This document shows, piece after piece, positions 1 through 8,405 of a DNA stretch of 64,000 bases (its first letter is position 1; every line of letters begins with the position of its first letter). The notes beneath the pieces are model-generated. The model had not been told where the DNA came from. It made no database searches and saw only the letters and a list, made by a program, of their open reading frames with translations. The position numbers and the translations under genes were made by a program. Source of the stretch: an uncultured Erythrobacter sp. (lineage in GTDB: Bacteria; Pseudomonadota; Alphaproteobacteria; Sphingomonadales; Sphingomonadaceae); contig CANMSD010000001.1 of the NCBI GenBank assembly GCA_947500645.1, positions 496,001 to 560,000 of the forward strand, in the 5' to 3' direction.

Positions 1-2
1 CA

Positions 3-704
3 GAGGCGGGGGCGGAACTGGCTTTTACCTATCAGGGTGATGCCTTCGGTAAGCGCCTGGCCCCTCTGGCCGAAAGCGTTGGCTCGGACTTCATGCTCGA
101 TGTTGATGTCACCGATGATGCCTCGCTGGATGCTGCTTTTGGCACGCTGCAAGAGCGGTGGGGCAGGCTGGATTTCCTGATCCACGCCATTGCCTATTCC
201 GACAAATCGGAGCTGACGGGCCGCATCCTCGACACCTCGCGGGAGAACTTCAAAAACTCTCTCGACATATCCGCGTACAGTTTCATCGAAGTGGCACGTC
301 GCGCCCATCCGATGATGGTCGAGCATGGGGGTACTTTGATTACGCTCAGCTACATGGGTTCCAACCGCGTTACGCCGAATTACAATGTGATGGGCGTGGC
401 CAAAGCGGCGCTGGAAGCGGCGGTGCGTTATCTGGCGAACGACCTTGGCCCCGAAGGCATCCGCGTGAACGCGGTCAGTCCCGGTCCGATGAAAACGCTG
501 GCAGGCTCTGCCATCGGGGGAGCGCGCAAGACCTGGAAACATACCGAGACCAATGCGCCGCTGCGCGCCAACGCCACGCTGGAGGCGGTGGGCGGAACGT
601 CGGTGTATCTGTGCTCCGATGCCGGTGCCTGCACCACCGGTGAGATCATTCGTGTGGACGGCGGTTTCCACGTTTTGGGCATGCCGCAACACGACAATCT
701 TTGA
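3..704 (+). CDS. fabI: Enoyl-[acyl-carrier-protein] reductase, FabI type (5' end outside window)
   Basis: Reduces the enoyl-ACP double bond with NAD(P)H in the last step of each fatty-acid elongation cycle, in the cytoplasm. The reading frame is open from base 3, so the N-terminus with the nucleotide-binding Gly-rich loop is missing. What remains is a short-chain-dehydrogenase fold with the FabI signature SYMGSNRVTPNYNVMGVAKA, which carries the Tyr-x6-Tyr-x6-Lys pattern typical of FabI rather than the simple YxxxK of FabG. It ends with the family-typical EIIRVDGGFHVLGMP. The downstream acetyltransferase starts 11 bases after the stop. Identification as FabI is firm; only the start is unseen. 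Confidence 0.93.
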   Translation, partial: EAGAELAFTYQGDAFGKRLAPLAESVGSDFMLDVDVTDDASLDAAFGTLQERWGRLDFLIHAIAYSDKSELTGRILDTSRENFKNSLDISAYSFIEVARRAHPMMVEHGGTLITLSYMGSNRVTPNYNVMGVAKAALEAAVRYLANDLGPEGIRVNAVSPGPMKTLAGSAIGGARKTWKHTETNAPLRANATLEAVGGTSVYLCSDAGACTTGEIIRVDGGFHVLGMPQHDNL

Positions 705-715
705 TCGAGGCCCAC

Positions 716-1171
716 ATGCAGATACGCGTCACCGATCTTTCTGAACCAGAGGTGGTGGCCCTCCTTGAACTGCATCACGGAGAGATGGAGGCCTTTTCGC
801 CTCCCGGCACTTGTCACGTGCTCGATTTGAGTGGGTTGAAGGAGCCGGGCATAGAGGTGTTCGCCGCATGGAATGGCGAGCAGCTGCTCTCAATTGGTGC
901 GCTCAAGCAACATGACGGTTTCGGCGAGATCAAGTCGATGCGTGCGCATCCCGAGGCAAGGGGCAAGGGAGCCGGCAGGGCGATGCTGACCCATCTTATC
1001 TCGCGTGCCCGCGAGCTGGGTTTTTCCGAGATCAAGCTCGAAACCGGATCCGGCCCGGTCTTCGAAGCAGCTGTGGGGCTCTACAAGAGCTTTGGTTTCC
1101 AGCCCTGCGAGCCGTTTGCGGGATATCAGCCGGGCGAATTCAACAAGCTCTACTCCTTAGAGATCGCGTGA
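716..1171 (+). CDS. GNAT family N-acetyltransferase
   Basis: Predicted acetyl-CoA-dependent N-acetyltransferase of about 151 residues; the substrate is unknown. The central part holds the acetyl-CoA pyrophosphate-binding pattern of the family (RAHPEARGKGAGRAML), followed by the conserved helix and strand ending in GLYKSFGFQPCEPFAGY, as in small PhnO/RimI-like GNATs. ATG 716 is preferred over the TTG at 701, which overlaps the fabI stop, because GAGG lies 5 bases before 716. The stop overlaps the GTG start of the following hydrolase by 4 bases, suggesting translational coupling. Confidence 0.85.
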   Translation: MQIRVTDLSEPEVVALLELHHGEMEAFSPPGTCHVLDLSGLKEPGIEVFAAWNGEQLLSIGALKQHDGFGEIKSMRAHPEARGKGAGRAMLTHLISRARELGFSEIKLETGSGPVFEAAVGLYKSFGFQPCEPFAGYQPGEFNKLYSLEIA

Positions 1172-2250
1172 GAGAAGCCAAGCCGCCTCCACTGACGCTC
1201 TGGATGAGCGAATTGCTGGCTGTTCCGAAAGTTCTCGCATCGCCGCTGCGCAAACCATCGCCGGTCGAGCCCTTCGGAAACTCCCGACCGGTCATGGTTC
1301 TGCCAGGTATGTTGTCGGGCGATCGTTCAACCAGTCTGCTCCGCGCTACGCTTAACGCAGCTGGGTTCGAGGCACATGGATGGGGCCAATCGTTCAACGC
1401 AAAGGTCACTCGAGAAAGAATTGCCGAGGTTGAGGCTCGACTAGCCGACATTGCTGACAAGTCCGGTCAACCGGTGATCCTGATTGGCTGGAGCCTTGGC
1501 GGGATGTTCACTCGGCTTTTGGCGCATCGCGTGCCTGAGCATATCTCGCTTGCCGTCACGCTTGGCTCACCTTTTTCCGGCAACCCGAGAGCGAACAATG
1601 CGTGGAGAATGTACGAGCTGATCAACGATCACGCCGTCGACACGCCGCCGTTCGATCAGGATATCGCGGCCAAGCCGCCTATGCGGAGCATCGCCATCTG
1701 GTCGACCAGGGACGGGGTGATCGCGCCGGAATGCGCCTCTGGCACTGCGCGGCAATCGGATTTGCGAGTGGAGTTGCCCTACAAGCATTTCGAATTGGGT
1801 TCTTCTCGCCGAGCGATCGCCGATGTGCTCGGCGTGCTGCGGGAAGAGCTAAGAGATGGCACTCCCTCAGCGCTGGCGGTGGCTCAGCTTCCTCCACTAA
1901 CGGATGAGGAAATCGCGCGCCGTCTGCCCGTGTGGTCAGCGCTATCGGATACGTTTCTAGACACAGAGCTGGACGAACAGAACTATCACCATATTGCGGA
2001 GTTGATTTCGCAAGCGGGCTATTCGAAGCAAGAGCTCGAGACGATCTACCGAGCCGAGGTCGAACCCGCATTCTCGTTCAACCTGCTCGACGTCGCCGGT
2101 GAATGGGCTGGCTGGCCGGAAGAAGTCGTACGCGAACGCGTGTTGGCAAGCCGCAAGTCCGCAGAGGGGCAAGCGAGGCCTCGGATAATGCTGCCCGGTC
2201 ATGTCAAATCCGAGTGGGCGAAGATCAGCCGAGCGCTGGACGCGCTCTAG
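1168..2250 (+). CDS. Alpha/beta-hydrolase family protein
   Basis: A 360-residue probable esterase, lipase or acyltransferase of unknown substrate. The first ~220 residues look like an alpha/beta-hydrolase: a strand (PVMVLPGMLSG) leads to the nucleophile elbow GWSLGG (Ser109), followed by an Asp in WSTRDGVI (Asp182) and a His in YKHFEL (His207), which together make a plausible catalytic triad. There is no signal peptide or lid segment that I recognise. The last ~130 residues form a separate acidic helical region with no recognised domain. It starts with GTG inside the stop of the acetyltransferase gene. It converges on amt with only 4 bases between the stops. Confidence 0.8.
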   Translation: MREAKPPPLTLWMSELLAVPKVLASPLRKPSPVEPFGNSRPVMVLPGMLSGDRSTSLLRATLNAAGFEAHGWGQSFNAKVTRERIAEVEARLADIADKSGQPVILIGWSLGGMFTRLLAHRVPEHISLAVTLGSPFSGNPRANNAWRMYELINDHAVDTPPFDQDIAAKPPMRSIAIWSTRDGVIAPECASGTARQSDLRVELPYKHFELGSSRRAIADVLGVLREELRDGTPSALAVAQLPPLTDEEIARRLPVWSALSDTFLDTELDEQNYHHIAELISQAGYSKQELETIYRAEVEPAFSFNLLDVAGEWAGWPEEVVRERVLASRKSAEGQARPRIMLPGHVKSEWAKISRALDAL

Positions 2251-2254
2251 CCCG

Positions 2255-3559
2255 CTATTGATCCAGATCCCACGCGCGTTCACCGTGGCTGGTGACGTCC
2301 AGGCCTTCGATCTCTTCATCTCGTTCCACCCGCATGGGGAAGACGACTGAGACCATCAGCGCGAGGATGACGGTGCCGATCGCACTCCACACCACGACAA
2401 CGCCGATGCCGATAGCTTGCGCGCCAAGCTGGCTCGCCATGTCCATCCCACTGAAATAGCCAGTCCCGCCGAGCGTGGGTGAAAGGAATACTGCTAGCAG
2501 CAATGTACCAAGAATCCCGCCAACGCCGTGGACGGCGAATACGTCAAGGGAATCGTCGATCTCCCAACGCTGTTTGATCTGCTGGATCGCGCCGTAGCAG
2601 ACCAATGCACCTAGCAGGCCGAACAGCAGCGCCGCGCCCGGAGAAACAAACACCGCCGCTGGAGTGATCGTAGCGAGGCCGGCAATCGCGCCGGTTGCCC
2701 AGCCAATAGTGGTCGGCTTACCCAGAGAGAGCCGCTCGGCCAGCAGCCAGGTCAATGCAGCAGCGCTGGCGGCAAGATGGGTGTTGAGGATCGCGCTCGA
2801 TGCGTTGTCGTTCGCGCCCAGTGCCGAGCCTCCGTTAAATCCGAACCATCCGACCCAGAGCAGCGCCACCCCCATCATCGTTAGTAAGGGCGCGTGCGGC
2901 AGCATCAGTTTTTGCGGAAAGCCAGCGCGCTTACCCAGCAACAGAGCAACCAACAGGGCCGATACCCCAGCGGTTGTGTGCACCACCAATCCGCCCGCAA
3001 AATCCAGCGTGCCGAACTGGCTCGCGAGCCAACCGCCACCCCATAGCCAATGAGCTACCGGTGCATAGACGACGAGGCCCCAAAGCGCGCAGAACGCGAT
3101 AACCCATGTGAACCGCGCCCGCTCAACCCAAGCGCCGACCATCAGCGCAGGCGTGATCACCGCAAAGGTCATCTGGAACAGGGCGAATGTGCTTTCCGGG
3201 ATTGCTGTTCCGGGCCGCAGAGTGCCCAAATCGCCCAGCATCACGGCATTGCCGCCGCCCAACCAGCCATTGGTCACCGGACCAAACGCCACGGTGTAAC
3301 CGACGACCGCCCAAAGCACCGAGGCCACTGCGGCGATGGCTCCACATTGCAGTACCACAGAAAGCACATTCTTTGCGCGGACAAGACCGCCATAAAACAG
3401 CGCGAGGCCCGGCAAGGTCATCAGCAAAACAAGTGCAGCACAAGCGAGAATCCAAGCAGTATCGCCGGTGTCGCTGGAAACAACTGGCGCGACTTCCTGC
3501 GCGCTCGCGGGTGATGCAATTCCAACCAAAAGCGTAAGTGAAAGCACCAGGCGCTGCAT
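2255..3559 (-). CDS. amt: Ammonium transporter (Amt family)
   Basis: Channel-like carrier for ammonium/ammonia uptake across the inner membrane. The 434-residue product has an N-terminal signal-like helix ending in ASPASAQ, as in AmtB, then about eleven membrane helices. The paired pore histidines are visible in DFAGGLVVHTTAG and FAVHGVGGILGT. The start at 3559 is chosen over an in-frame ATG at 3580 because a G-rich Shine-Dalgarno stretch precedes it. A PII gene (glnK), often the partner of amt, is not adjacent. The 2-hydroxyacid dehydrogenase lies 24 bases upstream on the same strand, so the two may be co-transcribed. Confidence 0.95.
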   Translation of the reverse strand: MQRLVLSLTLLVGIASPASAQEVAPVVSSDTGDTAWILACAALVLLMTLPGLALFYGGLVRAKNVLSVVLQCGAIAAVASVLWAVVGYTVAFGPVTNGWLGGGNAVMLGDLGTLRPGTAIPESTFALFQMTFAVITPALMVGAWVERARFTWVIAFCALWGLVVYAPVAHWLWGGGWLASQFGTLDFAGGLVVHTTAGVSALLVALLLGKRAGFPQKLMLPHAPLLTMMGVALLWVGWFGFNGGSALGANDNASSAILNTHLAASAAALTWLLAERLSLGKPTTIGWATGAIAGLATITPAAVFVSPGAALLFGLLGALVCYGAIQQIKQRWEIDDSLDVFAVHGVGGILGTLLLAVFLSPTLGGTGYFSGMDMASQLGAQAIGIGVVVVWSAIGTVILALMVSVVFPMRVERDEEIEGLDVTSHGERAWDLDQ

Positions 3560-3583
3560 TGCCGTTCCCCCCAAATTCATCGG

Positions 3584-4609
3584 CTATTTCGCCGCGATCA
3601 ACGCTTCGAGCACCTGATCGGGCGGGCGATGCCCATCGGCCCAGAAACGGATGTTGGCGATCACTTTCTCGCCCGATGCCTCGCGGCCCTCGGCTGTCGC
3701 GCTTCCGATGTGCGGCAAGGTCATCACGTTCGGATGCCTGAGCAACCGCTCATCCACATTGGGTTCGTCCGGATAGACGTCGAGACCGGCTCCCGCGAGA
3801 TGACCGCTGTAGAGCGCTTCGATCAGCGCCTCCTGATCGATCAGCTCCCCGCGCGCGGTGTTAATGACGCTTGCCCCCTGTTTCATCAGCGCGAACCGCC
3901 GCGCATCGAGCATATTGCGCGTCTCGTCGGTGAGAGGGCTGTGGAGGGTGACAATATCCGCTTCGGCCAGCAGATCATCGAGGCTTTCGACGTAGCGTGC
4001 ATTCAGCATGCTCTCGATAGCTTCGGGCAGGCGCTTGCGCTTGTGGTAAGCGATCTCGAGACCAAAAGCGCGGGCTCGGTGGGCAACGGCCTGACCTATG
4101 CGTCCCATGCCAACGATGCCTAGGACCTTGCCGCCGAGCTTGCGCCCGAGCAGGCCGGACGGTGCCCAACCAGTCCATTCACCGCGCCTGACCAGCGCCG
4201 TGCCTTCGCGGATACGCCGAGGCACTCCGATGATCCCAGCCATCGCGATATCGGCGGTGTCATCGGTGAAGACGCCCGGCGTGTTTGTGACCATGATCTT
4301 GCGCGCAGCAGCCGCGGGCAGATCGATATGCTCGATGCCTGCTCCGAAGCTCGCGATCAGACCCAACTGCGGGCCTGCTTGCTCGATCATCTGCGCATCG
4401 ATGCGGTCGGTGACGGTGGGCACCAGCACGTGGCAGTTCTGCATTGCCGAAATCAGCTCATCACGGGTCATCGGTTCATCCGTCGCGTTGAGCTTGCAAT
4501 CGAACAGTTCGCTCATCCGCGCTTCGACCGAAGGCATCAATTGGCGGGTCACCACCACTTTCAGATCGGACGCAGCAGGACGCTCGGATTGCACATTGTC
4601 ATTGGCCAT
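3584..4609 (-). CDS. D-isomer-specific 2-hydroxyacid dehydrogenase (glyoxylate/hydroxypyruvate reductase-like)
   Basis: NAD(P)H-dependent reduction of a 2-oxo acid such as glyoxylate or hydroxypyruvate; the exact substrate cannot be read from sequence. The 341-residue length is normal for the family. The Rossmann loop GMGRIGQ sits at 167-173, and the catalytic set is complete: Arg253 (NTARGE), Glu282 (YPDEPN) and His300 (LPHIGSAT). It is encoded immediately upstream of amt and diverges from the SH3 gene. The 68-base divergent spacer contains a perfect 14-base palindrome. Confidence 0.9.
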   Translation of the reverse strand: MANDNVQSERPAASDLKVVVTRQLMPSVEARMSELFDCKLNATDEPMTRDELISAMQNCHVLVPTVTDRIDAQMIEQAGPQLGLIASFGAGIEHIDLPAAAARKIMVTNTPGVFTDDTADIAMAGIIGVPRRIREGTALVRRGEWTGWAPSGLLGRKLGGKVLGIVGMGRIGQAVAHRARAFGLEIAYHKRKRLPEAIESMLNARYVESLDDLLAEADIVTLHSPLTDETRNMLDARRFALMKQGASVINTARGELIDQEALIEALYSGHLAGAGLDVYPDEPNVDERLLRHPNVMTLPHIGSATAEGREASGEKVIANIRFWADGHRPPDQVLEALIAAK

Positions 4610-4642
4610 GGAAAACGGGCTAGTGGCTTGTGCACGCTATGG

Positions 4643-4656
4643 TCAAGCATGCTTGA
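4643..4656. promoter_or_regulatory. Perfect 14-base palindrome in a divergent spacer
   Basis: The spacer between the 2-hydroxyacid dehydrogenase (-) and the SH3 protein gene (+) carries TCAAGCATGCTTGA, which is identical to its reverse complement. Its placement between two divergent starts makes it a candidate operator for a dimeric regulator. No regulator gene is adjacent, so the owner is unknown. Confidence 0.35.
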
Positions 4657-4677
4657 AGAAACCTGCCCGACCAAGCT

Positions 4678-5175
4678 ATGGTTCGCTCTGAAATGAAACG
4701 CATTTTATCTCTTTTCGCGATTGTGGTCGGGTGCCTCGCCCTGCTGCCATTCGCGGCGCCTCTGAGTGCGCAGGATCGCGAGCTGCCATATTGGGCCTCG
4801 ATCCGGTCCGAAGAGGTGAATATGCGGGTCGGCCCGAGCCGCGAATATCCGATCGACTGGGTTTACAAACGCAAAGGCCTGCCGGTGAAAGTCGTGCGTG
4901 TACGCGAGGGCTGGCGGTTGATCGAGGATCCGGACGGGGAGCAGGGCTGGGTGGTCTCAAGCCTTCTGAGTCCGGAACGTGCAGCGTTGATCATCGGCGA
5001 GGGGCCGGTCGATATGCGAGAGGCTGCGAATGCCTCATCTACCCTGCGTTGGCGCGCACAGCCGGGAAATGTCGGCAAGCTCGGCAAATGCGAAGCGGGT
5101 TGGTGCGAGTTCGACATCGCAGGCCGAACCGGATGGGTTCTTGAAGAGCGCCTTTGGGGGCCGGGCCAGCCTTAA
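4678..5175 (+). CDS. Exported protein with bacterial SH3-like domains
   Basis: A 165-residue protein probably exported to the periplasm, where SH3-like domains usually bind peptidoglycan or protein partners. The N-terminus is a signal peptide (basic KR, then LSLFAIVVGCLALLPFAAPLSA). The mature part has one clear bacterial SH3 domain (VNMRVGPSREYPIDWVYKRKG ... EGWRLIEDPDGEQGWV) and a second, weaker copy beginning near VDMREAANASS and ending RTGWVLEERLWG. It resembles the COG3807 group. A second in-frame ATG at 4693 would begin directly with the signal peptide and is an equally possible start. Confidence 0.82.
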   Translation: MVRSEMKRILSLFAIVVGCLALLPFAAPLSAQDRELPYWASIRSEEVNMRVGPSREYPIDWVYKRKGLPVKVVRVREGWRLIEDPDGEQGWVVSSLLSPERAALIIGEGPVDMREAANASSTLRWRAQPGNVGKLGKCEAGWCEFDIAGRTGWVLEERLWGPGQP

Positions 5176-5178
5176 CGC

Positions 5179-5610
5179 CTATTCGCCAAGCGGCATGATC
5201 TCATAGCTTTCGCTGCCATCGGACAGCGTCGTGGTGAAGCCGCCATCGTCATCCGCCACACCATTCACCCAGCAACGCGGTTCACGCACTTCACCATCAT
5301 CACCACGCGGGTTGAAGCAGAATGACGCACCATCCACTTCCCAAGTACCGCCGCCAACCATCACATTTTGCGGATTGTAGTCGACGTAGGTGAAGTCCGT
5401 GTTGAGCCGAGTCTTGGCGTAGATCGTGCCATTGCTACCGATGGCGTAGAGGCCTGGCTTCATTTCGAAACCGGGCGCATCCGGTGCCTCATCCGAAGCC
5501 GCAGCGGTCTGACCTGAAGTCTCTTTCGGAGCATCAACCTCAGCCGGCTGTCCACAGGCTGAAAGCGTCAGCAGCGCGGACAGAGTGACGCAGGCGAGAT
5601 ACGCTTTCAT
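5179..5610 (-). CDS. Small putative lipoprotein
   Basis: A 143-residue protein of unknown function, probably membrane-attached by lipid. The N-terminus MKAYLACVTLSALLTLSAC is a lipoprotein signal with the lipobox Cys at residue 19. An Ala/Asp/Glu-rich linker follows, then a domain with FCFNPRGDDGE and RCWVNG whose two Cys could pair. The start is ATG 5610, which shares one base with the thiolase stop, so it is probably translated from the thiolase message. I recognise no family. Confidence 0.72.
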   Translation of the reverse strand: MKAYLACVTLSALLTLSACGQPAEVDAPKETSGQTAAASDEAPDAPGFEMKPGLYAIGSNGTIYAKTRLNTDFTYVDYNPQNVMVGGGTWEVDGASFCFNPRGDDGEVREPRCWVNGVADDDGGFTTTLSDGSESYEIMPLGE

Positions 5611-6806
5611 CAGACGATTTCGACCGCAACCGCTGTTGCTTCGCCGCCGCCGATGCACAGGCTGGCAACGCCCTTGGTCTTGCCTTGTTTTTTGAGCGCA
5701 TTGAGCAACGTCACGATGATGCGGGTGCCGCTGGCGCCGATGGGATGACCGAGGGCCGTCCCGCCCCCGTTCACATTAATTTTGTCATGGGGGATGCCGA
5801 GATCGCGCATCGCGAACATCGCGACACAGGCAAACGCCTCGTTCACTTCCCACAGCTCGACATCGTCGACCGACCAACCGGCATTGGCGAGCACTTTTTC
5901 GATCGCTCCAATCGGGGCGACGGTGAAATCTTTCGGCTCGCGGGCGTGGGCGGCCATAGCGACCACTTTGGCGACAGGTTCAAAACCTTTTTCCTGCGCG
6001 ACACTGGCGCGGGTCAGCACCACTGCGGCTGCGCCGTCAGAAATCGAGCTGGAAGTTGCCGCCGTGATCGTACCGTCTTTGGCGAAGGCCGCACGCAATT
6101 GCGGGATTTTGTCCGGGCGGCCTTTGCCCGGCGCTTCGTCGGTTTCGACCACGACATCGCCCTTGCGGGTCTTGACCGTCACCGGCACAACTTCGTCCGC
6201 AAACGCGCCGCTCTCAATCGCGGCATTCGCCCGGCGCAGGCTTTCGATGGAGTATTCGTCCATCTCCTCGCGCGTCATTTGGTAGTCGTTGGCGGTATCC
6301 TGAGCGAACGTGCCCATCGCGCGGCCTTCCTCATAGGCGTCTTCGAGTCCGTCGAGGAACATGTGGTCATAGGTCGTGTCATGGCCGAGACGCGCGCCGG
6401 AACGGTGCTTTTTCAACAGATAAGGCGCGTTGGTCATGCTCTCCATGCCGCCCGCGACCACCATGTCGATCGCGCCCGAGGCGAGGGCCTCGCTGCCCAT
6501 GATCACGGTCTGCATGCCCGAGCCGCAAACCTTGTTTACGGTTGTTGCTTGGACAGATTTCGGGAGGCCTGCCTTAATCGCAGCCTGACGGGCAGGGGCC
6601 TGACCCAGGCCAGCTGGCAGAACGCAGCCCATGTAAGCGCGGTCGAAATCCTCACCGCTCACGCCCGAACGCTCGACCGCCGCCTTCACCGCCGTCGCTC
6701 CCAGATCGGTCGCCGAAACATCGGCCAACGCGCCCTGCATTCCGCCCATAGGCGTGCGTGCATAGGAGAGGATGACGATCGGATCATTGGCGGAAAACTG
6801 GGCCAT
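5610..6806 (-). CDS. Acetyl-CoA acetyltransferase (thiolase II)
   Basis: Condenses two acetyl-CoA to acetoacetyl-CoA, or cleaves 3-ketoacyl-CoA, in the cytoplasm. At 398 residues it is full length. All thiolase landmarks are present: the acyl-accepting Cys94 (NKVCGSGMQ), the NEAFA motif near 322, His354 (GGGTALGHPIGASG) and the second catalytic Cys384 (SLCIGGGEA). The start at 6806 is supported by AAGGA 8-9 bases upstream. It diverges from the aldehyde dehydrogenase gene across a 168-base spacer and overlaps the lipoprotein start by one base. AtoB/PhaA-type use is likely, but the pathway is not fixed by context. Confidence 0.93.
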   Translation of the reverse strand: MAQFSANDPIVILSYARTPMGGMQGALADVSATDLGATAVKAAVERSGVSGEDFDRAYMGCVLPAGLGQAPARQAAIKAGLPKSVQATTVNKVCGSGMQTVIMGSEALASGAIDMVVAGGMESMTNAPYLLKKHRSGARLGHDTTYDHMFLDGLEDAYEEGRAMGTFAQDTANDYQMTREEMDEYSIESLRRANAAIESGAFADEVVPVTVKTRKGDVVVETDEAPGKGRPDKIPQLRAAFAKDGTITAATSSSISDGAAAVVLTRASVAQEKGFEPVAKVVAMAAHAREPKDFTVAPIGAIEKVLANAGWSVDDVELWEVNEAFACVAMFAMRDLGIPHDKINVNGGGTALGHPIGASGTRIIVTLLNALKKQGKTKGVASLCIGGGEATAVAVEIV

Positions 6807-6974
6807 GAGAGGTTCCTTGGCTGGGAGATGGAAAAGCGTGTTGCTGGCGATGTAATGCTGCGCTGCGGCATTGGCAATCCGAATGCGTATGCGTGCCTTC
6901 ACGCTTGTCACGCCCCCCGTTTTTCGCAACAAGCATGGCAAATTGAAACGCAAATACCTTCGGGAGAGAGAAAA

Positions 6975-8405
6975 ATGGCCGACAATCGCAAAGAAGAGCT
7001 GGAGGCAATCCTGCGCCGTCAACGCGAGGCATTCACCGCATCGCGCCCCGAAGCCATGAATATGCGCAAGGACCGGATCAAGCGGGCCATGTCGCTGCTC
7101 AAAGATCACGGCGAGAACCTGTGCAAGGCGATGAGCGCGGACTTCGGCAATCGCTCGATGCAACAATCCATGATCACCGATATCGCGGGCACGGTGGGCG
7201 CGGGCAAACACGCGCTCAAGAACATGGACAAATGGGCCAAGGCGGAGAAGCGACCGGTGCAATTCCCGCTCGGCCTGCTCGGTGCAAAGGCGGAAGTTCG
7301 CTATGAGCCAAAGGGTGTGATCGGCATCCTTTCGCCGTGGAATTTCCCGGTGAACCTGGCCTTCGCCCCGTTGATGCAAGTCTTGGCCGCGGGCAACCGC
7401 GCGATGATCAAGCCGAGCGAGTTCACCGAGCGCACGTCCATGCTCATGGCCGAGCTGGTTGAGGAATACTTTACGGCTGACGAGGTTGCGGTTGTGACCG
7501 GTGGGCCGGAAGTGGCCGCGGCCTTCTCCGAGTTGCCCTTCGATCATCTGGTCTTCACCGGCTCGACCCCGACGGGCCGTAAGGTGATGGAGGCTGCTTC
7601 GAAGAACTTGGTTCCAGTGACGCTGGAGCTTGGCGGTAAATCCCCCGTTATCATGGGCAAGAGCGCCGACTTTGCCAAAGCCGGCGAACGCATCGCGCTG
7701 GGCAAGATGATGAATGCAGGCCAAATCTGCCTGGCACCTGACTATATGTATGTCCCGCACGACAAAGAGGATGAGGCGATCCAGGGCGTTAGCGACGGCG
7801 TCAGCGCAATGTACCCGACGTTGCTCGAGAATGACGATTACGCATCGATCGTCAGCGACCGCCATTTCGAGCGGCTGCAAGGCATGGTCGCCGATGCGCG
7901 CGACAAGGGCGCGGAAGTGATTGAGGTCAATCCAGGCAATGAGGATTTCGGCAACGCCAACCAGCGCAAGATGCCGCTGACGATCCTCAAGAACGTCACC
8001 GACGAGATGGAAGCGATGCAGGAGGAAATCTTTGGACCCGTCCTGCCGGTAAAGACTTACAAGACCGTCGATCATGCGATTGATTATGTGAACGAAAATG
8101 ATCGGCCGCTTGGCCTGTATTACTTCGGCGAAAACAAGGCCGAGCAGGAGCGCGTGCTTTCCCGCACGATTTCCGGCGGCGTCACCACCAATGATGTGAT
8201 CTTCCACGTTTCGATGGAGGATCTGCCGTTTGGCGGCGTCGGGCCATCGGGCATGGGCAGCTATCACGCGATCGAGGGCTTTAAAGAGTTCAGCCACGCG
8301 CGTGCCGTCTATCACCAGCCAAAGATCGACATTGCCAAGCTGGGCGGGTTCAAGCCGCCCTATGGCAAGGCGAGTGAGAAGGCCGCTGCGGGCATGATGA
8401 AGTGA
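6975..8405 (+). CDS. Aldehyde dehydrogenase (coniferyl-aldehyde dehydrogenase-like)
   Basis: NAD(P)-dependent oxidation of an aldehyde to the acid. The 476-residue protein belongs to the ALDH superfamily and resembles the coniferyl-aldehyde dehydrogenase branch (CalB-like) in its short N-terminus and in the LFGPVLPVKTYKT-type region. The catalytic set is visible: Asn124 (PWNFP), Lys146 (IKPSE), general base Glu218 (LELGGKSP) and nucleophile Cys252 (GQICLAPDY). The ATG follows a GGGAGAGAG ribosome-binding site. The next gene starts with GTG inside this stop codon. The substrate assignment is inference only. Confidence 0.9.
   Translation: MADNRKEELEAILRRQREAFTASRPEAMNMRKDRIKRAMSLLKDHGENLCKAMSADFGNRSMQQSMITDIAGTVGAGKHALKNMDKWAKAEKRPVQFPLGLLGAKAEVRYEPKGVIGILSPWNFPVNLAFAPLMQVLAAGNRAMIKPSEFTERTSMLMAELVEEYFTADEVAVVTGGPEVAAAFSELPFDHLVFTGSTPTGRKVMEAASKNLVPVTLELGGKSPVIMGKSADFAKAGERIALGKMMNAGQICLAPDYMYVPHDKEDEAIQGVSDGVSAMYPTLLENDDYASIVSDRHFERLQGMVADARDKGAEVIEVNPGNEDFGNANQRKMPLTILKNVTDEMEAMQEEIFGPVLPVKTYKTVDHAIDYVNENDRPLGLYYFGENKAEQERVLSRTISGGVTTNDVIFHVSMEDLPFGGVGPSGMGSYHAIEGFKEFSHARAVYHQPKIDIAKLGGFKPPYGKASEKAAAGMMK

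Noticed and set aside
5685..6974. Plus-strand open frame before the aldehyde dehydrogenase ATG, opposite the thiolase.
   Set aside because: Antisense of the thiolase with typical shadow composition; the family start and a strong Shine-Dalgarno are at 6975.
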